NCBI GenBank assembly: GCA_023091735.1
Contig: JALKBU010000108.1
Coordinates: 18,829-82,828, forward strand
Direction of reading: 5' to 3'
DNA: 64,000 bases
Source of the DNA: Trichomonas tenax
Lineage: Eukaryota; Parabasalia; Trichomonadida; Trichomonadidae
The position numbers were made by a program, and so were the translations under genes. This document shows positions 29,451-38,899 of this stretch, one piece after another (position 1 is the stretch's first letter; every line of letters begins with the position of its first letter). The notes under the pieces were generated by a model that did not search any database, was not told where the DNA came from, and saw nothing but the letters and a program-made list of their open reading frames with translations.

Positions 29451-29526
29451 TTACATGCCAAAATAAGATGGCATATAATATTTACATAACAAATCCATTG
29501 AAAATTTTCAATTTACACGACAAAAA
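29451..29526 (+). repeat. Three motif copies with exact 31-bp spacing
   Basis: TTTACATGCCAAAAT (29450), TTTACATAACAAAT (29481) and TTTACACGACAAAA (29512) occur in direct orientation. The equivalent A falls at 29453, 29484 and 29515, exactly 31 bp apart. The intervening sequence is not obviously conserved. They lie about 140 bp downstream of the CAP-G2 stop codon. Confidence 0.55.
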
Positions 29527-31319
29527 TATTATTATAAATATTTCTTCATGTATTTCAATTGCTATAAATATATGGAATTATTGCCCATATTGGAATTAAG
29601 ACTTAAGTCGATATAGTCTATTGGAATAAAATACTCTTAATTCTTTAAATCCGAAATAGTAGGAATTGCGAATCAATATAAGGTTAAATCCATTAGTGGA
29701 TAAGGGTAAATTTTGGAAATCTAGAATGGAAATATTTGATAATCTTAGCTTTTAGCATATAAATATATTATAGTACTATGTATATCATGCATATAAAAAC
29801 ATTATGTGTACGTTCCCTGGTAACAACAACAGAATAGTTCTTATGCAAAAAAGATGATATATATAATTGTTCCACTGGCGCCAAAACGTCGCCATTGTAT
29901 CATCAAGGCTAAATCCATTATCCTCAAGAAGAAAGGCTGTGACACTCTTAACCTTATTTTTAAAAATTTTTCTCGGGCTAATAAAATGCTTCTTATCATT
30001 GAATTGGATTATATTAATATTTTAACACAATGATATAGTCAACAACAACATAGAGCAAATTATTATACATTTACTTAAGCGTGGATCTCATTTTTGTTGA
30101 AAATATATTCAATTTACACAAAAAATCGAATTTTGTCCAAACTTCAAAGTAACCATGCATTTTATATCATGTAATATATGTTATGATATTTCATTTAATT
30201 ATCACATATGTAAAAAATATCAGTTGCTATTTTTATAACTTTGAAATATTGGCAAGCAACTAGCCCAAAGATTAAGATATTTGATTAACATGGCTTGGCT
30301 AACATAACTTCTTGAGATACATTTTGATTTTCAAAACTGCAGCCAATAAAATGGTATTTGATCCTAATGTTTTTTTTTTGATTTTCGAGTATGCAGTTAC
30401 TATATTCGTTATCAATATCCATTTTAATATTAGATTTGAAAAGATAATTTATTCAACATAATCAAACCGTGATTCTGCTTCAATCTATACAGTCATGGAT
30501 GGACGCTTATACTGAAAGTTATTAATGTTCCCTGAGATATATCGAAGTTCGCCGTAAAAATTCCAAAAAAATATGTCAAAAAATTTAACGTCTTTGTCGA
30601 ATTTAATCAAATATGATAAATGATAATTAAAAATCAGAATAAGTAACTGCAGCATACAGATAGTTGAAATAAATTTGGCTTTTAAACCAAAATTAATTAA
30701 ATTCGTTTGAAACTGATGAATTCAATGAAAAAAAATCAATTTCACAAAGATCTTGATTATGAAACTATACTTTATGCATACATATATATTATAATATTTT
30801 TGAGAATGTGCAGCTATGTTGGCTAAGCAATCAAAGTGAAATATAGTCGTAATTCTCAATTATTTTTATGCTAGCCAAAAATAAAATTAAATGATAAATC
30901 ACATACTACTAATACAGCAATATGCATATCATATGTAAAAGCATGAAATCAAATGTAATATTAAGTGCTTGAATTGAATAATTTCATATGATGATTAACT
31001 CTTACTCATTTTAAAACATTACATCCTGCATATAACTATTCTGCAAAGGAATGATTTTTTCAACGAGCATATATGTAGTTATGATTAGAAAGAAAAAATA
31101 CAATTACATCCAGAATCGAACACTCGCCTAATATATCAAAAATATACTTTTCTCATTAGACTAATTTGACATGTAAATTTTTATTTAATCAAATTCCAAA
31201 ATTATGATCTCCATAACTTAAGTTAGTAGAGCTTAGATATTTTAGTATGAGCATCTACACTACCACCTGTGTCTACTATTAAAGTTACAATGAAATTGAA
31301 TCTGGGGAAGGGAGTGTCA

Positions 31320-31505
31320 CGGCCTTTGCAAGAAATTTGATTATTTCAATATTTCCGTGATGGACTGCTTCATGTGCATCGAAGTAATTTCGGCAAAGGC
31401 TGATGTTTTTCGCTTCTTTAGCTGGTGAATATCTGGGATCTATGTATCTCTAAGAAGTCACTAGCTAAAGAAGCGAAAAACATCAGCTTTTGCCGAAATC
31501 ATGTC
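31320..31505 (-). pseudogene. Ankyrin-repeat protein relic containing a 43-bp inverted repeat
   Basis: On the minus strand 31320-31430 reads AKEAKNISLCRNYFDAHEAV followed by HHGNIEIIKFLAK, a decayed ankyrin repeat. On the plus strand 31458-31502 reads LAKEAKNISFCRN, so the same ankyrin-protein segment is present in opposite orientation. The DNA arms are 31381-31428 and 31458-31500. They match with only a few differences and have a 29-bp loop. The two copies face each other head to head, which suggests inverted duplication of a decayed ankyrin gene. Confidence 0.55.
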
Positions 31506-31624
31506 GATTTAATTATTTTTAAATTCTGCTTTTTGAACATCTTTGATACTGTGTGCAGCTATAATATGTGTGGTAGATGCGCTCAGTATCAAAGATGGCC
31601 AAAAAGCAAAATATTTTTGTGATT

Positions 31625-31890
31625 ATAAAATGTGAATGATTGATTCCTTATCATAATGATGATCAGAAATGAATGATTGATTAATTATATGTTGACATCA
31701 GCTCCATGTTCAACTAAATATTCAACGATTTCAAGTGATTTCATTTCAATAGCAATTGACAGTGGTGATTTATATCATAATGATGATAAAATGTGAATGA
31801 TTAATTTCATATCATAATGATGATAAAATGTGAATGATTGATTTCATATCTAATGATGATAAAATGAAAATGATTGATTCCATATAATAA
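31625..31890. repeat. Roughly 37-bp satellite interrupted by an ankyrin fragment
   Basis: Imperfect tandem units of about 36-38 bp (core ATGTGAATGATTGATTTCAT then ATCATAATGATGATAAA) occur about five times. Between 31687 and 31775 the minus strand encodes SPLSIAIEMKSLEIVEYLVE then HGADVN, a clear ankyrin repeat embedded in the satellite. A related copy of the satellite lies at 43422-43492. Confidence 0.6.
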
Positions 31891-32474
31891 TGGGGTTATT
31901 CTAGGTTCCCAAACGAGTCCCAAAAACGATTATTTTTCCCAGAATTTGGGACTTTTTTAGGAAATAAGGTTCGAAAATCTTGACGATTATTCCAAAAACA
32001 AGAATTCGAAATATCTCTATATATGTTTCATATATTGAAATACAACTTCTATGCTAGATATATGTGACCAAATGCGCATAAGGCTATAATAGTGTTCACA
32101 TCTAAATGCATACTTTTGGTTGTAATTTTGACTAATTAGCGAGAAAATTTTTATATTTTGATGTAGATTTGTAATATATCATTATGCTATGTACCGCCAA
32201 TATAAATATATTCTAATTACGTCTATATCTCATATTCACTATTTTTTGAGATTTTTATGTGTTTGTGATGTTTTATTAGAATATGAATTAAAATGTAGTT
32301 TTTTTTTTACATTTGATAATATAATCATGCAGTAAATAGATTTTTACAGATTTCTATGCTATGTATTTGTGATGTTTTATTAGAATACGAATTAAAATGT
32401 AGCTTTTTTACATTTGATAATTGATATAAAAAGCCAATAATTAAGGGGTTGTCACCACATTATTTTAGATTCAA

Positions 32475-35375
32475 ATGGGAGAAAACCAATACAAGCGCCT
32501 CCCAGTTGATAGAAAGTTCTGGAATAAGCGTTTCCAGGACATGTACGGAAAGCTCGACAAGATATTAGCGGAAGTTTCATGCTTTGGCAATCAAGTTCAA
32601 GAGATAACACTTCAAATGTACGATTTTCTTGATAGATTCCTCAAAATTGACCCTGAAAAGACAATAACCTCCGAACAGGCACGCAAATGTCTAAGCTATA
32701 TCGAAGCACTTCGTAAGTTTTCCACGTATTGTAAAAAACTGACAGCTAAAAATTGGCTCGGAAACTTCCTAGCAGACAAAATTCACGAATCTATCATCAC
32801 GTTCGCCGAAGTATGGGACGTTTACGCGTCATGCGCTAACGAATTCAATTATCCTTCGTTTGAATTCAAGGAATCTTTGTACTACGCGTATTCTCAGGAT
32901 CTCATCAGCATCCACAGCGCGTTAATCAGCGTTGTGTCAGGAATTTCGTTCAGGTATAAAAGCGCGATTATCAAAAGGATGATCGAGATCGAATGGTTCT
33001 TAAATATCATTTCCTCGGACCACAACAAGATCAACTCTTACATTCTCAAACAGACACAGTGGCAAATCGTTAAAGAAAATATTGGCATTGGAGGATATGC
33101 TGTGGTTCACTTAGCTAAAATGAAATCGACTGGTCAGCTCATCGCTGTGAAGGAACTGAAAGCTGTGCAACTCAGTAAAACAAGAATGCTCTACTTGAAA
33201 CGCGAAATTGATGCATTGATGAGATTATCGCATCCAAACGTTATCAAACTCATTGGCGTTACTGTCACGCCTCCGTTCTGTATTGTGACAACGTATATGT
33301 CCAATGGCGCATTAATTGAGTTAGTAAATGGAAAAAAATATAATTCACGATGCACACCATTATTTAGAACTAAAGTTGCATTAGACACAGCGAGAGCATT
33401 TGAATATATCCATAGGATTGGTTTAATACATAGAGATCTTAAGCCCCCGAATATTCTGCTTGATGAAAATGATAGAGCGATTGTTTGCGACTTTGGTTTA
33501 GCTAGAATTACAGGATCGCACATGAGCTGTGAGATTGGTACAACACAGTGGGTTGCTCCTGAATTGATGATACCTGGAACACCGTATAATACTTCTGTCG
33601 ATGTGTATGCTTACGGAATTATGCTCTGGGAACTTTTAACTGATGGAATTCCTTACAAAGGAATCAAAACAACTCAGATTTGCAACTTAGTCCTTAAATA
33701 CGGAGAAAGACCAGAAATACCAGAAGATACTCCAGAAAAACTCGCTGTGGTCATCAGGCGCACGTGGGCTCAGAATCCAGAAGATAGACCGACATTCACA
33801 GAAATAAGACGTATTTTCGAAGAAGGAGATGTTGTGTATCCAGGCACCGACAAAGATGAATACATGAAATTCGTGAACTCAACGAAGGAAGAGCACGAAG
33901 CAGCGATGAAAGAAGCCGCAGCACAAAAATCTGTCCTTGATTCTGCTGTTTCTATTTTGCACACAAAGAGCCCTTACGATCCTCTCTGCGTTGAAGCTTT
34001 AGAAACATTGATTTACTCAGGAATCTCATTGATGCCTTCCGTTGACAAAATCGTCATTATGGCGGGATTGAAGGAATCAAGCGAACCAGCAAAGCGCGCC
34101 ATTGTTAGAATTGTCGATGATATCTCAACAAACGCTTCAATCATTGCTTCAAGCATTGAACCATTGTTCAAATCAGATCCAGAGTTTGTAATTACACAGA
34201 TGAGAAAGTTAAGTGTAAGAATTGTCGACAGTTTATCTGTTGTTCAAGCTTATCTTAAGCCTGATGAGCCACAGACACCACACATCATCGATGTTTTAGG
34301 ATCATTCTTAACACGTGATTCTCTCGATTACATCTTCTCACTGATCGATGACAAATACGCAAAGATCATTCTCGCAAAGTTCTATGGTGTCTTTGGCGTT
34401 ATCAGAGGATTGACAAGAGTTGCTTTTACAAATATGGAAACACTTTATTACACATTGCGAAAACTGAAAGAAAACGGAGAATTTAGATTGATTGATGAAC
34501 TCAAGGAAGAAAAGTTATCAATAGTTATGTCAAAGCTTCCTGATGGATCATGGATGAATCACCAGAACTTTGTTGTTATGGCAGACTGCATCATTCCATG
34601 GATGCTCGAAGCCAATCCAGGACAGGCAACAGGAGAAATCATGCTCACATGCATCAAGTTTGAAGATACAATAAACATCCTCAAGACCAAGCAAGGATAT
34701 TCACAGATCTCAAGAATGCTATATTCGCAAAGAGAACAAGTTGCTGAAGCTGCTGTTGACGTTCTCAAGGTCATAGAGACACCAAGTGAATACGTTACTC
34801 CTATCTATAATGCAGCAGTGAATGCTTACAAGAGATTCAAATCTCTAAAGATTCTGCAAAGCATTCTTCACTTGATCAAAGCAAATATCGTTACATTCGA
34901 ACTTTCAGAGTTCTTCAGCGCATTTCTCGACAAACTTGATAAGAAGGATCACGCGAAGAACATGAAATACATCAAGACTCTCGTAATAGCATCACTCAAG
35001 AAGCACACATTAACATTCAACGAAGATCTCTCCAAGAAACTCGCAACGTGGCTTGGAAGATTAGACAACAACTGTGCGGCATTGATGGGAATCGTAATGC
35101 AAAATATCGCTTCCAGAACGAAGAATTCCGAACTATGCGTCGAGAGTTGCTTGAAGTATCTCTATCACAAACGTCCTCCGTTCTCTGTTGCAACACCATT
35201 CATTTATTGCATCATCGAATGCATCGACAAACCAGGAGTTATCCAGAAACTTATCGCGGAAAGATTCGCACTTTATCTTTACCACATTCCTGTTTTATAT
35301 CCTAATGAGCCTAAAGTTCCAGAAATCATTGCAATGTTCGCGAACTTCTTTGAAGCTCATCGTAATACTGAGTAA
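32475..35375 (+). CDS. TKL-type protein kinase with C-terminal helical-repeat tail
   Basis: This is a 966-residue protein. Residues 1-195 form a helical N-terminal domain seen in many trichomonad TKL kinases. The kinase domain spans about 203-460 and has all catalytic elements: glycine loop IGIGGYAVV, VAIK-type lysine in LIAVKELK, a Glu in LKREIDALMRL, HRDLKPPNILL (about 318), DFGLARI (about 338), and a GTTQWVAPELM activation-loop end. Later VDVYAYGIMLWELLT supports the TKL class rather than a typical Ser/Thr group. It should be an active Ser/Thr kinase. Residues about 480-960 are ARM/HEAT-like helices, likely for substrate or partner binding. The ATG is preceded by TCACCACATTATTTTAGATTCAA, an initiator-like leader. 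It converges with the importin-like gene 64 bp downstream. Confidence 0.9.
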   Translation: MGENQYKRLPVDRKFWNKRFQDMYGKLDKILAEVSCFGNQVQEITLQMYDFLDRFLKIDPEKTITSEQARKCLSYIEALRKFSTYCKKLTAKNWLGNFLADKIHESIITFAEVWDVYASCANEFNYPSFEFKESLYYAYSQDLISIHSALISVVSGISFRYKSAIIKRMIEIEWFLNIISSDHNKINSYILKQTQWQIVKENIGIGGYAVVHLAKMKSTGQLIAVKELKAVQLSKTRMLYLKREIDALMRLSHPNVIKLIGVTVTPPFCIVTTYMSNGALIELVNGKKYNSRCTPLFRTKVALDTARAFEYIHRIGLIHRDLKPPNILLDENDRAIVCDFGLARITGSHMSCEIGTTQWVAPELMIPGTPYNTSVDVYAYGIMLWELLTDGIPYKGIKTTQICNLVLKYGERPEIPEDTPEKLAVVIRRTWAQNPEDRPTFTEIRRIFEEGDVVYPGTDKDEYMKFVNSTKEEHEAAMKEAAAQKSVLDSAVSILHTKSPYDPLCVEALETLIYSGISLMPSVDKIVIMAGLKESSEPAKRAIVRIVDDISTNASIIASSIEPLFKSDPEFVITQMRKLSVRIVDSLSVVQAYLKPDEPQTPHIIDVLGSFLTRDSLDYIFSLIDDKYAKIILAKFYGVFGVIRGLTRVAFTNMETLYYTLRKLKENGEFRLIDELKEEKLSIVMSKLPDGSWMNHQNFVVMADCIIPWMLEANPGQATGEIMLTCIKFEDTINILKTKQGYSQISRMLYSQREQVAEAAVDVLKVIETPSEYVTPIYNAAVNAYKRFKSLKILQSILHLIKANIVTFELSEFFSAFLDKLDKKDHAKNMKYIKTLVIASLKKHTLTFNEDLSKKLATWLGRLDNNCAALMGIVMQNIASRTKNSELCVESCLKYLYHKRPPFSVATPFIYCIIECIDKPGVIQKLIAERFALYLYHIPVLYPNEPKVPEIIAMFANFFEAHRNTE

Positions 35376-35439
35376 AAATTGTTTTTTTGTTTGCATATAT
35401 ATATATATATTTTATAAAATAACAAAACATAAAATTTGA

Positions 35440-38400
35440 TTAATTTCCCGTTAAATCATAAACTTCCATATCATCCTGCATTGACATCGCAGCATCATCA
35501 CGGTAGTGGGATATCAAATTCTGCCAAGACAATTGCATTTCATCGAGGAATGAGTTCATGTAATACAATGCGAGATTGTTTCCACCAAACAGCTCATTCA
35601 AGAAACTCTCTGCATTATCACCTAAGCTCTCCAAGTAGTTCCTGAGCAGTGTTCCTAAAGACATCAGTGCTGCATCCTCGATTTCAAATTTATTTCTCTT
35701 ACTCTTAGGAATGGCGAATTGCAAAATTAATTTCTTATAAAGCGATTCAAGTTTTTCATTGCATTGCTTTGCGAGAGCTCCAATGCATCCAGTGATCTCA
35801 GTCATAAGGTAATAGTTATATCTTATTGGAAGAATTGCTTCAAGATGTGTCAAAATGATGTCGAAAGGTGTTTCAACTGATAATTTGAAACCAACTCTCA
35901 ACAAACATCCCAATAAATCTTCTTGCATCATCACTCCGTGCATATTAAGATCTGATTCATTTGTACCCAATCTGTTGGATATTATATTGACCCAGGCCTT
36001 ATAATCAGCAGGGAAATTAGGTATAATGTCAGCTAATGTATAGAGAACTTGTGAAGCGTTTCTAACAAGCAAAATGTCTGTCCACTCAATGAAAGTTCTT
36101 AAAACATAATCGATCTGCATAACTGTTTCTGGTGCCAAACACGCTTGATTGACTTTGTAGAAGCACATTAAAATGTATATTGCTATGAGGCGAGTTAGAT
36201 ATGGCTGACTTTCATCGTTAAAAACATTCAACAAGTTTGGAACGTAATCGTTCATTGTTTGTTCAACGATTTCTGCATTTTCCATCATTTTAAAGAAAGT
36301 GAAAATGACATCAATTGTTGAGATATAATAACTCAAAGAGTTATAGTTGAGATCATATCCAGCTCTGCAAATGTGGTTCAGTGTCTCCTGTATTTTAGAT
36401 AAAACAGATGTTTGCGTATTCTCATCTGCAAACATTTCAGGATGTGGGGTGAAAATCAACATGAAACAAGACAAAGCTGCCATTGATGTGTCTAATTCGC
36501 ATAGAACACTGACAGCGAACTCTAAAGCTTTAACAATATCTGGGTGATTTAAGTTCTTGCGAACAAGGAGCCGAGAAATTATTGTTTGGCATATTGATAT
36601 TGAAGATCCATCATCGACGTCTTCAACTTGTGCTGCTTTCATTGATAAAACAATCATATTTGCGATGTTTTCAGGAGTCGTCAATCCAAGTTCAGAATAT
36701 ATCTGATTTTTTTCAAGTTCCAATGTGAAACTCAAATAGACTTTAAATGCTAAAGCATAAACTTGGCGCTCTATTTCAGAGCAGTTTTGAGTGCTTTTGA
36801 GCGCAAGCGGATAAATGATTTGGATGATTTCTTGTATGATCTGTACATAAGGAAGAATCGAATCAATCATTAGTCTGAGACACAGCAAAGCTTTGTAAAT
36901 GCATGAAAGACTTGAAGATTGTAACATCGCTTTGACGCAAGCGCAGTAATTTTCAATATTTGCGGCAACAAAATCCGGCGGCATCAAGTTTAACAGTAAA
37001 GTTATTGGATGAAGGAGTGCCGAGTATATATCTAGTTGCTGTGCAATCGCTTGAAACAGAGTGTTGTAAAGATCTTCAAATCCAGTGAAATATGAACAAT
37101 TCTGAATCAAGTTTCCTAAATAATCACTGACGTTATCAATGTATTGTTGATTATCTAAAAGTCCGACAAACTTTTCTAATAGTGGACCAATGATTTCTGG
37201 ATTATTTGGTGCTGCTGTAGTAAACAAAGTGTATAACTTATCAATATAAATATTATCAGGGCAGTTATCAATAAACTGCACAGCGATTTCCCAACAATCT
37301 TGGAAATTAGCTTTGATGAAAACAGAGAATGTTTGAGAAACACTGGAGAGCAAATATGCGCAGCAACAAGAAAAGTTCAATGCATCTGATGTTAGTCCTT
37401 CGAAAAGCATCTTAAATATTTGCTCTGCGTATTCATTGAAGTAAGTCGGTCCATATTTTAATGCTCCTGTCATTAATATCAATCCTGCAGTTGTTGCTTC
37501 GATTGTTTCGAGAGTTAATAATTCCTGGAACTTAGTCATTATCATTGTTTGTATTACGTCAGATGGAATGAAGGCAAAAGCGTTTTTCAGAATAAGAAGG
37601 AAATCTATTGTTGTAACAACAGGATTTTCTTTGGAATAAGATTCCATTGTGAAAAGAAGCTGAAAATCGATGATTTGGTTGATCAGTTCTAAAGGAATTG
37701 CCTCCATCTGCACAGATAAAACGGAAGCAAGTATATATATGTATTGCTGCTTCGTTTCAAACGGAAGTTCAGCGTTCGAAAGAATTTCCAAAAGTTGTTG
37801 ATAATCGACATTGGAAAGGAATAACTTATTAAAAACTTCAAATTTAATGTTCAAATCGTATACAACGAGCTTAAATATCTCTGTGTTACCAGAAGAAATG
37901 GATTTGCTGAAGAAATGCGAAACCATGTTAATTACAGGGCGAAGTGATTGAACAAGTGCGTGTTTCTTTAATACCAACGCCTGTATAATGAGAATTGACT
38001 TATGAATGAACCATAAATCTTCGGATTCAATCGATCTTGAAAGATATTGAATCGTTTCTTCGAGATTTGCATATATTAAGTCAGGATAATATGGTATAAT
38101 TACTGTGCTGAATAGATTTAACGCATATGTTGGTGATGTTGTCGGTAAAAAACAGAACTGCTGAATATCAATCCATGGATTTTGAAGATTTGAGACGATG
38201 CTTGAAGCAATGTTAGTGAGAAATTCGCATAAATTGACGTTCTCTGGTGTAAACAAACTTAAAATTGCAGATAAAAATCGTTGAATAAAATCTTCTTCTG
38301 TATTTTTGGTTATTTCCTGTGCCATTTGGTTCAGATAAACTAAGCAGTGCTTTCTGACTATTTCTTCCTGGTTTGTTTGTATTATTTGGCAAAGAACAAA

Positions 38401-38517
38401 ACAAGATTCGGGATTTTGCAGGAAATTTTGAATTCCAGCTGTTGCTTCTTCTATATGAGCACCTGTTTGATCTCTGAGTAAAGAAATGAAGCCTAAAAAC
38501 TGCTCTGTTGGCTCCAT
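35440..38517 (-). CDS. Importin-beta-family karyopherin
   Basis: This 1,025-residue HEAT-repeat protein opens with an importin-beta N-terminal (IBN) pattern. There is a helix ATAGIQNFLQNPESCFVLCQ, and then VRKHCLVYLNQM, where family members have QxAA/LIxLKN. Length and repeat composition fit Kap123/importin-4/5-type karyopherins, which carry cargo through nuclear pores under Ran-GTP control. An acidic C-terminal segment (LFGGNNLALYYMNSFLDEMQ followed by DDAAMSMQDDMEVYD) is consistent. The exact subfamily cannot be chosen by eye. The start is the ATG at 38517 after ATCAATAATAA. The 3' end converges on the kinase gene with only 64 bp between the stops. Confidence 0.75.
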   Translation of the reverse strand: MEPTEQFLGFISLLRDQTGAHIEEATAGIQNFLQNPESCFVLCQIIQTNQEEIVRKHCLVYLNQMAQEITKNTEEDFIQRFLSAILSLFTPENVNLCEFLTNIASSIVSNLQNPWIDIQQFCFLPTTSPTYALNLFSTVIIPYYPDLIYANLEETIQYLSRSIESEDLWFIHKSILIIQALVLKKHALVQSLRPVINMVSHFFSKSISSGNTEIFKLVVYDLNIKFEVFNKLFLSNVDYQQLLEILSNAELPFETKQQYIYILASVLSVQMEAIPLELINQIIDFQLLFTMESYSKENPVVTTIDFLLILKNAFAFIPSDVIQTMIMTKFQELLTLETIEATTAGLILMTGALKYGPTYFNEYAEQIFKMLFEGLTSDALNFSCCCAYLLSSVSQTFSVFIKANFQDCWEIAVQFIDNCPDNIYIDKLYTLFTTAAPNNPEIIGPLLEKFVGLLDNQQYIDNVSDYLGNLIQNCSYFTGFEDLYNTLFQAIAQQLDIYSALLHPITLLLNLMPPDFVAANIENYCACVKAMLQSSSLSCIYKALLCLRLMIDSILPYVQIIQEIIQIIYPLALKSTQNCSEIERQVYALAFKVYLSFTLELEKNQIYSELGLTTPENIANMIVLSMKAAQVEDVDDGSSISICQTIISRLLVRKNLNHPDIVKALEFAVSVLCELDTSMAALSCFMLIFTPHPEMFADENTQTSVLSKIQETLNHICRAGYDLNYNSLSYYISTIDVIFTFFKMMENAEIVEQTMNDYVPNLLNVFNDESQPYLTRLIAIYILMCFYKVNQACLAPETVMQIDYVLRTFIEWTDILLVRNASQVLYTLADIIPNFPADYKAWVNIISNRLGTNESDLNMHGVMMQEDLLGCLLRVGFKLSVETPFDIILTHLEAILPIRYNYYLMTEITGCIGALAKQCNEKLESLYKKLILQFAIPKSKRNKFEIEDAALMSLGTLLRNYLESLGDNAESFLNELFGGNNLALYYMNSFLDEMQLSWQNLISHYRDDAAMSMQDDMEVYDLTGN

Positions 38518-38899
38518 TTATTATTGATGTCTTATTTTTGATATAACTTTATTTGCTGTCAACAAGTCAAATTTGAATTCATCCCATTTTAACACTGAAT
38601 TTATTATCTACATCAAATTCCATTCTTATATTTTTTAAAATCCCAATCTTTTAAACAGCATCACTCTAATTCTAATAATCTAATCCAAAACATCAATATT
38701 TTCCTACATAACTTATAAAATATATTTTATATAAAGTAGATATATCTATAATTAAGGTAAAACATTATTATATAGTATATTTGATGAGTTCTGAGAAACT
38801 TTTTCATGTCGAAGATGATTGATGTAAAGAGTTCATTTCGATGCTTTTGAATGAAAAGTGAATATTATAACACGTTAAAAAGAAATACAAACAAATATT
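38518..38899. other. AT-rich spacer
   Basis: A 382-bp spacer upstream of the importin-like gene and downstream of the 38900-40810 gene. It holds T/A runs and TATATA segments only; no gene or distinct motif is visible. Confidence 0.6.

Larger units (their letters stand above)
29527..32474. other. Roughly 3-kb AT-rich spacer with relics
   Basis: No intact gene is visible. From about 31320 onward it contains ankyrin-protein relics, a long inverted repeat and a roughly 37-bp satellite, listed separately. Another copy of TTTGACATGTAAA lies at 31167. Directly upstream of the kinase the sequence GTCACCACATTATTTTAGATTCAAATG looks initiator-like. Confidence 0.5.

Noticed and set aside
26291..29526. 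CRISPR array suggested by 31-bp spacing
   Set aside because: The repeated part is only about 12-14 bp and imperfect, the locus is eukaryotic, and there are no cas genes.
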